Assembly (NCBI GenBank): GCA_026874595.1
Contig: CM049319.1
Coordinates: 14,349,601-14,413,600 of the forward strand
Length of the DNA stretch: 64,000 bases
Source: Sipunculus nudus
Taxonomy: Eukaryota > Annelida > Sipuncula > Golfingiida > Sipunculidae
Direction: 5' to 3'
Shown: positions 1 through 12,600 of the stretch, one piece after another
Layout of the letters: the number at the start of each line of letters is the position of its first letter
Position numbering within the stretch: the stretch's first letter is position 1
Notes under the pieces: generated by a model
Database searches by the model: none
The model's input: the letters and a program-made list of their open reading frames with translations, nothing else
What the model was told of the DNA's origin: nothing
Position numbers and translations under genes: made by a program

Positions 1-835
1 GGGTTGAACAGTTTCACTTGAAATATGTTCACAAGCATTTAGAACAATATTGTGACCTTGACCTTTGACCTTTTGAACTCAACATCAATAGGCTTCTTCT
101 CCTATTGGTAGGTAAGCCATATATGACAGATGGAAAGTATAGATTGAAAGTTTGCTGAAAATGACTCCACGCAAGCAGAACTTGACCTTTGACCTAAAAA
201 TCAACAGGTCTTTTCCCCTGTTGGCAGAGAAGCGATATCAGTGCTGAAAGGTTTGGAATGAAAGGTCTAGCTTGAAATGTGTCCACAGCCTTTTCAAAGA
301 AGTGGATCTTGTGACCCTGACCTTTCACCTTGTGACCTCAACATCTATAGGATTCTTCTCCCACTTAGAAGGTGAGCTATATGTGAAAGATCAAAGAATT
401 GGGATGAAAGGTTTGGCTTAAAATGCATCCTGAGGCTTTTCAAAGAAGTTGGTTCTGTGACCTTGACCTTTGACCTTGTGACCTCAAAATAATTATGGTT
501 CTTCCCCTGTTGGTAGGTGAGCTGTATGTGAAAGATGGAAGGTTTGGGGAAAATTTTGGCTAAAAGAATTATTTCTGGGGGGTGCAAACACACCCCATTA
601 CTTCTAGAATATAGGTCGCAGTGACCTAATTTCAGGTTTGCAAGGAGATCTTTTTAGAACCTCTAAGACTGCATAGGGTTCATGGCCCTAGCCCCTATGG
701 TTCTGATTTGTGCCCTGCTAACGGACGGACGGCCGGCCGGACGGCCGGACGGACAGACGGAAGGACGCCGGACAAAGACCCATCGCTATAGCCCAGCATG
801 ACTGAAAGTCAGCTGAGCTAAAAAACAGTCTCGCA
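1..835 (+). repeat. Element end with internal ~140-bp repeats, GGACGG-rich block and terminal hairpin
   Basis: Positions 1-560 hold about four diverged units of roughly 130-145 bp, each with the phrase TGACCTTGACCTTTGACC or a variant (near 50, 185, 312 and 458). They are followed by a GGACGG/GGCCGG-rich stretch (722-775) and an imperfect hairpin at 789-820 (arms around AGTCAGCTGAGCT), ending in CTAAAAAA. The same order (tandem repeats, GGACGG tract, hairpin, CTAAAA) is seen at 7367-9670 and, reversed, at 33505-34806. This suggests a non-autonomous element of Helentron-like type; that class is inference. The left part is cut by the window edge. Confidence 0.6.
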
Positions 836-984
836 AAAAAAATTTATTCAGTTTTCTTATCCCCGAAAGCCAATCCCTCATGAAAATGCAATTGTATTTC
901 ATCCAGAACCTGTGACGATATTGTATGGACAAAGAAACAAATAGGGATGGACAGATTAACACCGTCAGCGGAAATAAAACTCAC

Positions 985-1096
985 GGTGAACATGTCGGTT
1001 GAACATACGAAGAATTCAGGATGACGCCGTCCCTGGCCAGGAGGTCCATGTACGGCGTCTGTACCTCCCTGTTGTTCCATCCAACGTCATTCCAAC
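985..1096 (-). CDS. Arylsulfatase B/I/J-like sulfatase, exon 2
   Basis: This minus-strand exon lies between an acceptor (ttttcag, just above 1096) and a donor (gtgagt, just below 985). It starts in phase with the exon at 25033-25153: the split glycine codon G|GT restores A-D-D-L-G-W-N-D-V. The 36 complete codons read on as WNDVGWNN, then TPYMDLLARDGVILNSSYVQ, and end P-T-C-S plus two bases of a proline codon. This is the start of the sulfatase signature C-x-P-x-R, whose Cys is converted to formylglycine, the catalytic nucleophile. Family knowledge: ARSB-type enzymes remove sulfate esters from glycosaminoglycans in lysosomes or outside the cell. The next exon (rest of C-x-P-x-R onward) lies left of position 1. 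Family membership is strong; the exact subfamily cannot be fixed from two exons. Confidence 0.9.
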
Positions 1097-1200
1097 CTGA
1101 AAATACCACGTGACATCTAGCACATTTATTTTTTGTTGTTTATTGTATCAAAAGCTCCAGCCACATTTTTTTTACCTTTATCTTGATTTTATCTATCACC

Positions 1201-1248
<48 letters not shown>

Positions 1249-1328
1249 TTACATTTTTATGAGTTTTATGATATCCACACGCTGAGGAACAGATGACTAC
1301 CTGATTGCCCATCAGGGTTACATCCATA

Positions 1329-1386
<58 letters not shown>

Positions 1387-3030
1387 GTGCGGACAGAGCA
1401 TCAGTATTTTTACTATATAGCGTTACAGGATATAGTTAATTCGTATACGAACATGAAGACGTACGAGACCTAGAGCTAACAGTTCGCTGGGTGAATGGAT
1501 AGCATTACGATATTGTATATCCTTCAGTATAGGTCTATTATACGTACTATACATCTAGGGACATATTAGGCCTACTTGAATTTTGAATTATACATTTTGT
1601 TAAACAATGCAAATTCCTATATAACCAGCGTCTCTATAATTGTGCAGGGAAAAAAACAGAAATCGCGTGTCGCACCGCCTAAATGAAAACAAACCAACGT
1701 GAACTGTTCGCATGTCATGTAAACATGTAATATGATGATTAAGATGATGATAATGATGATGATGATAATGGTGGTGATAATTATAGTGAAGATGATGTTT
1801 AGGATGATGAGTGTTATAGTGATGATGATATTGTCTAACTTGTTGAGAGTGGTGATGATGATGTAGCTGTTGATGATGATGATAATGATGATAGTGGTGA
1901 TATCGATGATATAATTCAAAATTGTTATGATGGTGATAGTGTTGATTGAACTATAAACTCAACTTTTTACACTCTCTGAAAAAATTGGGGCAGAACAGGG
2001 CGTAAGATAGGAATGTGGCCTAAAAAATGGTGTGTGTGTGTGGGGGAGGGGGGGGGGGTTGTTGATGCTGTAATCTTTCTGTTTCAAAAGGATTCACTGT
2101 GTGGATCAGTAACTGTCGCAGCCGTAGTCATAATAGAAACCAGGCCTGATCAGTCTTCGTATCAACAACATCATACGATGTGTACAACCATATGGAACCT
2201 GCCGTAGTAACGAGGTCATGCCAACAGTTGGAGTGACATACATCCTAACATCCTACTGACATGACTACATGCCCCTGACGTTTGCGCTTGTTATAAGGTC
2301 ATGGTGTCCTGACCCGACATGACTCGGCACTCCGGTGTGTCAGTAGCTCCGCAGTAACGATAAAATGCGCTTAGATTGGATAAAAAGTAAAATTTATTGT
2401 CAGAATATACAAGGTCACCCGTAGATTACATATCACTGACGTAATAAATCAGTATCAAAACGGTCAACCCAACATGTTTCAACACTTACGATAATGACAA
2501 TAATATTTACCCCACTCCTTTTTTGTTTGTTTTGGTTTCGTATAATTGTTACATAATCCGATGTTCACTTGTGATAAAAATTATTCCAATCAGATTATTT
2601 GTATTATACCGCGTATAGAAATATTTTGACAGACACATGTACACACCAAAGATTTATGACTCAATTTAACGCCAGTATTTACCATTTGAACCGTAATTCT
2701 AATCAAAATGGCTTAACCGCAGTTCACACTTGTGAATGATATTTGTGTGCCAATTAAATCACAAATACAGTTCTCATTTCACAGTGTACCAAATAACCTC
2801 GTCACGAGGTTCTCTCACACACACAAAAAAAAACAACTATTTGGGTATTTTGCTAATTTGCACGTTCTATCAATTCTTGTAAATTGTATTTTTCTGTCAA
2901 ATAAGCGCATGTCATGGTGGATGTGAGAGAGAATGAGTGAAAGAGATGTGCTCTTACAGGTAATCAGACAAATGATGATACGAATATGTTAAAGGGAATT
3001 CTATTCAAATAACATATATATCTTGAAAAT
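1097..3030. other. Sulfatase intron 1, left part: microsatellites, no gene
   Basis: Intron sequence on the minus strand. It holds two (TA)n runs (about 1204-1246 and 1331-1384), a GAT/AAT-rich microsatellite (about 1735-1925), a short G-tract near 2048-2058 and otherwise AT-rich sequence. Open frames here follow the trinucleotide repeats and show no domain. Confidence 0.7.
1735..1925. repeat. GAT/AAT-rich trinucleotide microsatellite
   Basis: An imperfect run of gatgatgat, aatgatg and ttatagtg units. Translation of either strand gives Ile/Thr/Asp runs, so the 100-residue open frame over it is a composition artefact. Confidence 0.8.
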
Positions 3031-3170
3031 ATATATATGAAATTTATTGTTTTCTCCTTATATTCTTATGGCATCTACTAATATTTCGTTCTAAATTGTT
3101 TGCTTGCTCCTCCAAAAAAGCTTGCATCGGACGCGATCAGTGGTGGAGAATATAAACATACCGCGCACGC
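3030..3170. repeat. Dispersed repeat flanking the minisatellite; second copy at 17565-17730
   Basis: This segment shares an ordered series of phrases with 17565-17730: aaattta(t/g)tg.tttctcc, atggcatct/atggtatct, aatatttcg(t/c)tctaa, tgtttgctt, aagcttgcat, and aatataaacata followed by a cgcg-rich end. The copy here runs straight into the minisatellite. The copy at 17.6 kb lies just after the fold-back element. Confidence 0.65.
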
Positions 3171-4690
3171 CTCCCACCTTGAAGCCGTACCGCACATGCC
3201 TCCTTCCTTGTAGTCCTTCCGCCCACGCCTCCCTCCTTGCAGCCGTACCGCGCAAGCCTCCCTCCTTTTAGCCGTACCGCGCACGCCTCCCATCCTGTAG
3301 CCGTACCGCGCAAGCCTCCCTCCTTGTAGCTGTACCGCGCACGCCTCCCACCCTGTAGCCGTACCGCGCACGCCTCCCTCCTTGTAGCCGTATATACTGC
3401 ACACGCCTCCCTCTTTGTAGCTGTATATACCGCGCACGCCTCCCTCCTTGTAGCCGTACCGCGCAAGCCTCCCTCCTTGTAGCCGTACCGCGCAAGCCTC
3501 CCTCCATGTAGCCGTTTATACCGCGCACGCCTCCTTCGTTGTAGCCGTACCGCGCACGTCTCCATACTTGTAGCCGTACCGCGCACGCCTACCTCCTTGT
3601 AGCCGTACGCGCACGCCTCCTTTCTTGTAGCTGAATGCGCACGCCTCCCCCTTGTAGCCGTATATACCGCGCACGCCTCCTTCCTTGTAGCCGTCCGCGC
3701 GCACCTCCCTCCTTGTAGCCGTATATACTGAACACGCCTCCCTCTTTGTAGCTGTATATACCGCGCACGCCTCCCTCCTTGTAGCCGTACCGCGCAAGCC
3801 TCCCTCCTTGAAGCCGTACCGCGCAAGCCTCCCTCCATGTAGCCGTTTATACCGCGCACGCCTCCTTCGTTGTAGCCGTACCGTGCACGCCTCCATACTT
3901 GTAGCCGTACCGCGCACGCCTACCTCCTTGTAGCCGTATCGCGCACGCCTCCTTCCTTGTAGCTGAACCGCGCACGCTTCCCCCTTGTAGCCGTATATAC
4001 CGCGCACGCCTCCTTCCTTGTAGCCGTCCGCGCGCACCTCCCTCCTTGTAGCCGTATATACCGCGCGCGCCTCCTTTGTAGCCGTACCGCGCACGCCTCC
4101 CTCCTTGTAGCCGTATATACCGCGAAGGCCTCCCTCCTTGTAGCCGTACCGCGCACGCCTCCTTTCTTGTAGCCTTACCGCGCACGCATCCCTCCCTGTA
4201 GCCGTGCCGCGCAAGGCTCCCCCCTTGTAGCCGTACCGCGCACGCCTCATTCCTTGTAACCGTACCGCGCACGCCTCCCCCTTGTAACAGTACCGCGCAC
4301 GCCTCACTCCGTGTAGCCGTGCCGCACAAGCCTCCCTCCTTGTAGCCGTACCGCGCACGCCTCCCTCCTTTTAGCTGTGCCGCGCAAGCCTCCCTCCTTG
4401 TAGCCGTACCGCGCACGCCTCCCTCCTTGGAACTGTACCGCGCATGCCTCCCTCCTTATAGCCGTATATACCGCGCACGCCTCCTTCCTTATAGCCGTAT
4501 ATACCGCGCATGCCTCCCTCTTTGTTGCCTTACCGCGCACGCCTCCCTCCTTGTAGCCGTATATACCGCGCACGCCTCCCTCCTTGTAGCCGTACCGCGC
4601 ACGCCTCCTTGCTTGTAGCCGTACCGCGCACGCCTCTCTCCTTGTATAATTGTAGCCGTAGCGCGTACGCCTCCTTCCTTATAGCTGTAC
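3170..4690. repeat. GC-rich minisatellite, ~29-bp unit with a 331-bp higher-order period
   Basis: About 50 head-to-tail units of a core such as GTACCGCGCACGCCTCCCTC followed by CTTGTAGCC. Units are mostly 29 bp, with 27-33-bp variants (the longer ones carry GTATATACC). A block near 3389-3715 recurs at about 3720-4050 with the same order of variant units, an offset of 331 bp, which indicates higher-order duplication. The array is much more CpG-rich than its AT-rich surroundings. Because 29 is not a multiple of 3, long Arg/Ala/Tyr-rich frames open in several phases on the minus strand; these are artefacts. It sits in the sulfatase intron. Confidence 0.92.
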
Positions 4691-4759
4691 AGGACTGGAG
4701 ATAGTCAGTCTGTGTGCCGGAAGGGTTTGCTGGGAAACATTTGTATTCACCCAAACTAC

Positions 4760-7365
4760 ACTAATGGCATTATACAATCTTTATATTAATAGCGTAAGGC
4801 GATTTTTGTAATTTTCCGTATTTCCTCTGATACCACCGTACGGATTGCCGTGATTTTCGACAAACATATGCTCCGGGTGTGTCCGAGAGATTCCACCCAC
4901 TTTTATTTGCAATATTTGCGTATTATGTGCATAACTAATAATTTTAATATTTGCTCCCCCGCGAGCGCCTCTTTTCTTTGTGTCTTCGGGCCCCGTAACA
5001 CAATGGGCATTGAGTGTGTGTTGGCAGAACAGAGTTTTACTCCAGGGGCCCTATCTGGGTAATTTGTACATTTCGCGGTCACCGGCCCGAAATAATCCAC
5101 TTCTCAAAAGGATGAAAGAATTGTTTGGTAGGCCTTCCATGAAACCGGGGGATCGCACGAAGAGGGCTTATACCTGCGACCCCCTCACGTGATCTGATAT
5201 GCTTGAATGCACATGTATCACGTCCAGGGCGTTTGACAAAAGAGCGAGTCACATGCGACTAAAATCGTGTCCCGCGGTCACACAAACCAGTGTTTATCGC
5301 ATTTGGTTTGTCGTACCCGTCTTTCATGTGCGATCAAAGGACGGCAACCATGAGGCAAAACATGACACATTCAAGCGTCAAACAGGTGACGATAAGTCGT
5401 TTTGTCCTTTCATATTAAGATTTATGCCTGTACACCTAAATGATATTTCATTAAAGTATAACAAATAATTATGTTTTAATCAAATTAATGTGGGATAGGA
5501 CCACGCCACCCCGCCACACACACACACAAACAAACAATTATTCTGGCGATCGTTCTTAACGCTTTATTTTGCTTCCACTTTGAATGTCACTATTTATTGC
5601 ATCAGATTCATTGTTGCAATTTTTCAGTGATACATGGTAAGATGCATGTTGAGTGTTAAAGACATGATGATGCTTCCTCACAGTTATTCCCCTTCAATGA
5701 ACTTCAATGAATACTCAGATTTTGGTAATGGAAGTGAGGGCTTCCCCGATTTTATGCACGTCATGAAGTGGAATCCCCTGTGCGTTTAACGGATGCGTTC
5801 ATCGCAAAAATCGAGCAGGACTCAAGGTCTGCGATAAACGCAGCTGATAATCGTTGCCGGAGGTATGTGTCATGTGTTATTGAAAATATAGAGTCAAAAT
5901 GTTTACACAGATGTGATGAACGGATGCGATGATCGGATGCAAATAACCGTTGGAATGTGTCACCAGCTTTTTATACGGTGCGATTTCGTCGCAAGAAAAA
6001 TCAGAGGGCAACTTTAAATAGCGATGTTCAACATAATATATTTTCATATAAAAATGATTTTATTTATCATATCATCTTCTCTGACTCAGACACAAAGTCA
6101 ACTCAAAGACAGAACACTTACACCAAATGTCGTCTTTAAAGAGATCTTATGACGGTAACATTGTACAACCAAGACCTTCAACTATGAAAGACTGATTTTA
6201 CATCAGAACTAACTGCTCGCCCAAAACCATGCGTAGCACGGGTAATTGCTAGTGTACATATTATTGCACATGTTATGTACCTTTCAGTCCATGCATGTGT
6301 CTATAAAAAAACTGGCGAATGTTTATTCGGGTGTTTGCTCTTTCAATATGTGTGTGTGAGAGAGAGAGAACGAGATAGAGAGAAAGAAAGAGAGAGAGAG
6401 GGGGAGACAGACAGACAGACAGAGTGAGTGAGTGAGTGAGTCGTATGTAATTTTCCGTTACAGGATGTGTACATTGTTCTCTGTGTTCCGCAGAACAAGA
6501 AGAACGGATGAAGGTAGGCTTGACATAAATCATCCGTTTAGTGTGCTCAGACTCCTCGCTGAAGGATGTGTGAGACATATAAATTTAAGGAAACAACTGT
6601 AGAAAAAAAGGCCCGATCGTAAAGAATATACATACACCCAGGAGATTACAGTCCAGACGAGAGAACTTCCCATTTGACCGTTGTTTCCTTGGCGGGTTAC
6701 ATAATTATAACGCAGATGATATAATCCACGCCAGGATCCTTACCTAACTAGAATGAGTTGAAAAAACAGATATGTTTCATAAAATTTGAGGAAAAATTAG
6801 GCACTATTCAAAAGTTATGGTGTTTACAGAAATTATATATTTCTACAGATCTGCCCGTCAAGATTAAGTAAAAGTTAACATCTGCTTTGTATTCAAACTC
6901 TTTGAGTACTGGGTTAAATTATTTTGGTGTATCCCAATGGAGAAATAAAATATGCAGTATTTCAGAAACTATGGGTTTCACATTTTTTTATTTAGGCATA
7001 TTTGACCTTGAAGATGATGGTCAAGGTCACAAGTTTATGATCTCGTCAAATATAATAATATAGAAACAATATCAAATTAACTGAATATCAAATTATAACG
7101 TATCAAATTAACTGAAAAAATATTTTCAATCGTAAAACAAACGCGAGTTAAACATAACCTCCTTAGGGGAGATGATAACGGTGACGTCAGTGGTCACGGT
7201 GACATAAAAACGTCATGAAGAACCGGAAGTTAGTTTGGGATTTTTATTTAGTTCGCCTGTTTCACTTTCTGTAGATTTGTTGCTGGGTTTAATATCTACG
7301 TGGAGGTCAGCAAGTTGACATTAAATTAATGATTATACCTGTACTTCTTTTTGTTGGAAAAATTT
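4760..7365. other. Intron sequence, no gene recognised
   Basis: Mostly unique-looking AT-rich sequence, plus a CpG-bearing stretch (about 5200-5400 and 5780-5960) of the kind seen in decayed DNA transposons, and a purine microsatellite at 6349-6440. No exon, RNA gene or intact transposase frame was recognised. Confidence 0.5.
6349..6440. repeat. Compound GT/GA/GACA/GAGT microsatellite
   Basis: Consecutive runs of tgtgtg, gagaga, gacagacagaca and gagtgagtgag. The open frame on the opposite strand (Ser/Leu/Thr rich) is a by-product. Confidence 0.85.
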
Positions 7366-7366
7366 G

Positions 7367-9670
7367 TAAAACAAGTGACCCGTGGGTCATGACGCTCAGC
7401 CGACTGACATGTTGATAATATGTCCTTGCACAGACAACTAATTAAGATAATGCAGGTGGCATCATTGTTCATGCATATTAGTTTAAGTTCATCAAGACCC
7501 ATAAGCACAACAAATTTGATGACAATCCAACAAGCCTTTCATGAGGAATCTGGCAATTTGTGTGTATTTTGCATTATTTCTGGGGTGCTCAAACATACCT
7601 CAAATCTCTGAGAACATAGGTCACTGTGACCCAATTTCAGGTTTCTGGGGAGAACTTTTGAGGAACTCTCAGGATGTCAAGTTAGCTTCTGGGCCCAATG
7701 GTTATGATTTGTGCCCTACTTTGGTACCAAATTTTTAATTATTCTGATGGGTGCTTATAAGCCCCATAGCACAGAAAATACGGGTAACAGAGACCTTTAT
7801 TCAAGTTTCGCAGGAGACTTTTCACAGATCTCCCTGGATGTCAAGTTTGAAGATTCTAGGACCAATGGTTACAATTTGAGCCCTGTTAAGGAACGACCGT
7901 ATCTTTGAAGGTCTCATAAATAGAGAAAAAAATGTGTTGAAATTTTTAAAGATTTAGATGGTGCCACAAGTCCGCAAGAACTGATGAAACACTCCATGAT
8001 GATGATGCATGCAAAGAATCAGGGTGATCAATGCAACAGTTGTTCAGATACTGGAGCTTTTGTATCAAATTTTTAGTTATTCTGGGAGGTACTTCTAAGA
8101 CCCATAGCTCGGGGGATATGGGTAACAGAGACCTAATTTCAGGTTCACATGGAGTTTTTTATGGACCTCCCAGGATGTCAAGAAAGAAGATTCTAGGTCT
8201 AGTCATAACGAGTTGTGCCCTGTTAACAGATGACTGCATCTTTTAAGGCCTCAAAATAGATTAAAAAAAAATAGTAAAAAATCGAAAAAATACAGGTGGC
8301 GCCACCAGTCTTTAGAAACTGATGAAACACTCCATGGTCAACATCAATGCAAAGAATCATGAAGATCAATGTATAAGTTATTCAGATACTTGAGCTTTTG
8401 TATCAAATTTTCTATTATTCTGGGGGAGTGAGGGTAGAAGCCCCATAGCTCACAGGTTTTGGGTAACACAGACCTAATTCCAGGTTTCCTAGAAGACTTT
8501 TCATGGGCCTCCCTGCATGTCAAGACAGAAGATTCTAAGTCCAGTCATTAACGATTTGTGCCCTGTTAACAGATTGGCATCTTTTAGTGTCTCAAAAATA
8601 GAGTAAAAATCGTAAAAAAATCGAAAAATACAGGTGGTGCCAAAAGTCTGCAAAAACTGATGTAACACGCCATGATCAATATCTATGCAAAGAACCATGG
8701 TGATCAATGCATTAGTTGTTAAGATATTTGAGCTTTTGTATCAAATTTTTCATTATTCTGGGGGTACTTCGGATCCCCTTAGGTTGAAGAATATTGGTAA
8801 CAGAGACCTAATTCTAGGTTTTCTAGAAGACTTTTCATGGACCTATCTGGATGTAAAGTAAGAAGATTCCACGTCCAGCGTTTACGATTTGTGCCCAGTT
8901 AACAGATGACGGCATCTTTTAAGGTCTCAAAATAGAAAATGAAAAACGTAAAAATATCGAAAAAATACAGGTGGTGCCACCAGTCTGCAGAAACTGATAA
9001 AACACTCCATCATTAATATCCAGGCAAAGAATCATGATGATCAATGCATTAGTTGTTCAGATACTTGAGCTTTTGTATCAAATTTTTCATTATTCTTGGG
9101 GGTACTTCGGAGCCCCATAGCTCGAAGAATATGGGTACCAGAGACCTAATTCCAGGTTTCCAAGAAGACCTTTCATGGACCTCTCTGGATGTAAAGTGAG
9201 AAGATTCCAGGTCCAGTGGTTACAATTTGTGCCCTGTTAAAGATGACGGTATCTTTTGAGGTTTCAAAAATAGAGAAAAAAATATCGTAAAAACTAAAAA
9301 AAAATACAGGTGGCGCCACCAGTACGAGAAACTGATGAAACACTCCATGGTCAATATCCATGCTAAGAATCATGGTGATCAATGCATTAGTTGTTCAGTT
9401 ACTTGAGCTTTTGTATCAAACTTTTCATTATTCGGGGGGGGGGGTACTTCAGAGCCCCATAGCTTGAAGAATATGAGTAACAGAGACCTAATTCCAGGTT
9501 TCCAAGGAGATTTTTCATGGACCTATCGGGATGTAAAGTGAGAAGATTCCAGGTCAAGTGGTTACGATTTGTGCCTTGTTAACGGACAGACGGCCGGATG
9601 GCCGGACGGCCGGACGGACAAAGAGTGATCGCTATAGCTCAGATGACTTACAGTCATCTGAGCTAAAAAC
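7367..9670 (+). mobile_element. 2.3-kb non-autonomous element: ~340-bp central tandem repeats, GGACGG tract, terminal hairpin
   Basis: The left end at 7367 (acaagtgacccgtgggtcat) matches, in reverse, the end at about 34775-34806. The core has at least five diverged units spaced about 335-345 bp, marked by gagcttttgtatcaaa(t)tt at about 8053, 8391, 8730, 9068 and 9408. A shorter-range variant lies at 7540-7920. The right end has a GGACGG/GGCCGG tract (9583-9620), then a near-perfect hairpin 9636-9664 (AGCTCAGATGACT, 3-nt loop, AGTCATCTGAGCT), then AAAAAC. No transposase frame is present. The architecture resembles Helentron-derived or bivalve 'pearl'-type elements (inference). Confidence 0.7.
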
Positions 9671-12600
9671 TGATACCATGAGGTTTCTAAAGGGGGAAAG
9701 ATTATGATTTATGGCACATCCCATAATTTTGTCATTGGTCGCCAACTCAATAATGTGAAATCAACTGAAATTAAAGGTTTTACTTTAATTTTTCGTTGTA
9801 AAATAAGAATGTCATGAAATATTATATGCCGAACACCAAACTAAACACGAGCACCATGTCATGAGAGCATAACATATATTGATCTCGGGTGAGAGTAAAA
9901 GGGCTTTATACAAACATCATGCAACAACGACTAACCACCCTAACGCGGCCACTTTTGTTGTTCTTAAGGTCGCCTTATTATTGAGACTTTACTGTACTTT
10001 GTGTTTTGAATAATTAGATCCTTGACTTGAACAGTTCACTCGTCAATGAGAGTGAAATATACTTTGTAATGCGTTATTTGAATGTCCCTGAGGTCAAGTT
10101 TGTCTGCGCATTTGGTAGTATATAGTGGCCTTGGGTTCAACAATTGTTGACCCGCCACTGGAGACCATGCACGGTAAACATTGAGCTCCTATACACGATG
10201 GTTAGTTAACGTCACCTAAGAGGAGTAATAATTTATCGTTGGACAGGTTTATTACACCGAAGGCCACGTCCTTGACCGTATGACCTCCAGGGATGAGAGG
10301 AGAGACACCTGTTTTATATCACACATAAGCTGGTGTTTCTAATAGGGTGCAGCTTCCGCATTAAAATGTCTGCTATAGTTGTTACGAATTCCCTGTATAA
10401 ACATTGTGATTGAGTGTGCTTTATACACACACGTATAAATAAGGCTATATATTTTATATTCTTCGAACCACCCAACGTTCTTCAAATTTCCCAAAACAAA
10501 AAAAAAGTGAAATAATTTTCATCACTCAATCACCTTGTTACATACAGGTATATTTTTATATGTAAATATATGCAGGGTGCAAATCTACATATTTACTATT
10601 TATTCATTGAGAATAAAGCTCTATAATGGGTCTCCGTATTTTTTTCAGAGTTGCTATTGATATATGCTTCCATTTATGACTTTAAAGCGTGGTAGTAACA
10701 CATATTACAGATTCTTTTTTGACAGGTCAAACATCTTTTTTAGTCTTACTACATTCAGCCCATCCATAAAATAATCGTCACCTTTCAATCCTTAAAAGAA
10801 AGTCTCTTGTTTATAAATGAATAATATATGGACGCGCAAGCCTCGTCAACATCCATGCTTCGTTGTAGGTCCATGACAAATTTCTGTTTGATATATATGG
10901 TCATGGTCGACAGTATATGTGGCAGTACTTATAGTGTCACAATTTATTACTGAAATGTGAGGACACATTGTGGCTGTTTAGCATTTTTGTCTGCGGGAAG
11001 TCCTTTTCGGAAACATGACCTAAATTATCAATCTTTTGCTTAATGAAAGCTCTTTTTTTTGGCGGTTTTATTAGCATTATTTTTTTATGAACGGCAAACA
11101 GCGGCTAGCTTGCTGCCTAGACTTTATCACTCTTTTTTAATGGAAATGACTCGCAGATGATAAATCGCCCCGAAAAAAATCATTGATATTGAAAGAATGC
11201 CCCAATGTTATCGATTATTTCGCCTATCCGGCTAAATTTCGCACATATTTAACGAGGACAAATATTATCAGACGGGATTTGAGAAATCATTTATATAGCT
11301 AAAGCTTAAAACGAATATTTTCCAATAAAGTATCTCTTATGTGTTCTATTCTCAACAAACTGTATTACGATTTATCTTATGACGTCCAACCTTATATAGC
11401 TCATGGTCATACTGCAAACGAAATTTTGCTGACACACGGAACAATTGCTGGAGGATCGATTTCGCGTGAAGATATCCAAAAGTTTACGTCATATTCGCGT
11501 GCTAAATACCTCGGCGTCTGACGGTATATAATTGTTCATGAAGTCCTGCAGAGGTCGTGATAATTTTTTATTTCATTCGTGTCCAATTTCCAAACCAATC
11601 ATTTTATTATCGCGACCTTTACACGCACAATTTTCCTAACTAAGAATTAGCATGACCTTTATACACGAACTGTCAATATACAGTATTTACATTTTATATA
11701 GTTATATATAGTGCAATGCGACATCAAACTGCTAACGACGTTGCCGACTTTTCAAGACTAACCACGATACCCCTGCGGCTTTAAAGGTGTGTACCTTATT
11801 CCACGAAACTTGATCGCACGATGTGTCACGAACATAACACAGACAATTCTGTCGTGGTGACTCGACATGTGCGTCGCAATTGTAAAAGACTACCATATTT
11901 CATGGAATCGTTCATTAATCACAGTGCAGCGAGTGTAAGGGTTCACTGCAATAAATCTTCAAATTGCGTCGCAGGAGCTACGGGTTACTACGAACTATTT
12001 GGGAACAGTAAACATAGGTATAAGCCTACGAGAATTTTCCAAATGCTACCCCAAAAGTATAAGTACTACTGAGAAATCGAAGCAAAACGAAGTTGGTCGT
12101 GTTTGGTGCGTGACCTCATAAAAAAATTCTTACACCTTAGTAAGCGATGTATAGCAGATTTTTAATTTTCTTGGCAATGTTGTGTATGACGTCTCGGATT
12201 AGGGTAATTCATAAAATATATAAGGTACGGGGATCTTAAGAAAGTGACGTCATAGGGGCCTTATTTCTCGTAGAACGCAGGTTCGGGAAGAATTGGTTGA
12301 AAATTTATTTAAATGGGAACGAAGCATATATTAAGGACAATATAATACTTCATATCTCTGTGTCAATTGGTTCCTTATAAAGGACCATTAACATGCTTTC
12401 AAATACAGCGATTTCCGCATACAACCGCAAGTAACCACAGCAGATCTATGCTTAAAGTGAGGCTGCCGTTAAAAAAAAAACATGACCGCAGTTCATACGT
12501 ATAACGACACACCAAATCCTGGGTCCGATGACAGGGAAATCACTAAATTAAGCAATCTTATTTCTCCATGCATAAAACTTCTGTGAGTTCCTCTGTCATT

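Noticed and set aside
844-1080. 78-codon minus-strand frame starting MEQQGG
   Set aside because: It is out of frame with the sulfatase reading of exon 2 and runs across the splice donor.
3170-4690. Possible CRISPR array
   Set aside because: Units are contiguous variants of one sequence without unique spacers, and the window is eukaryotic.
3078-4754. Long Arg/Ala/Tyr-rich open frames (up to 280 codons) over the minisatellite
   Set aside because: The 29-bp unit lacks frequent stops and shifts frame each unit, so several overlapping phases are open at once. There is no start, splice or composition evidence for a gene.
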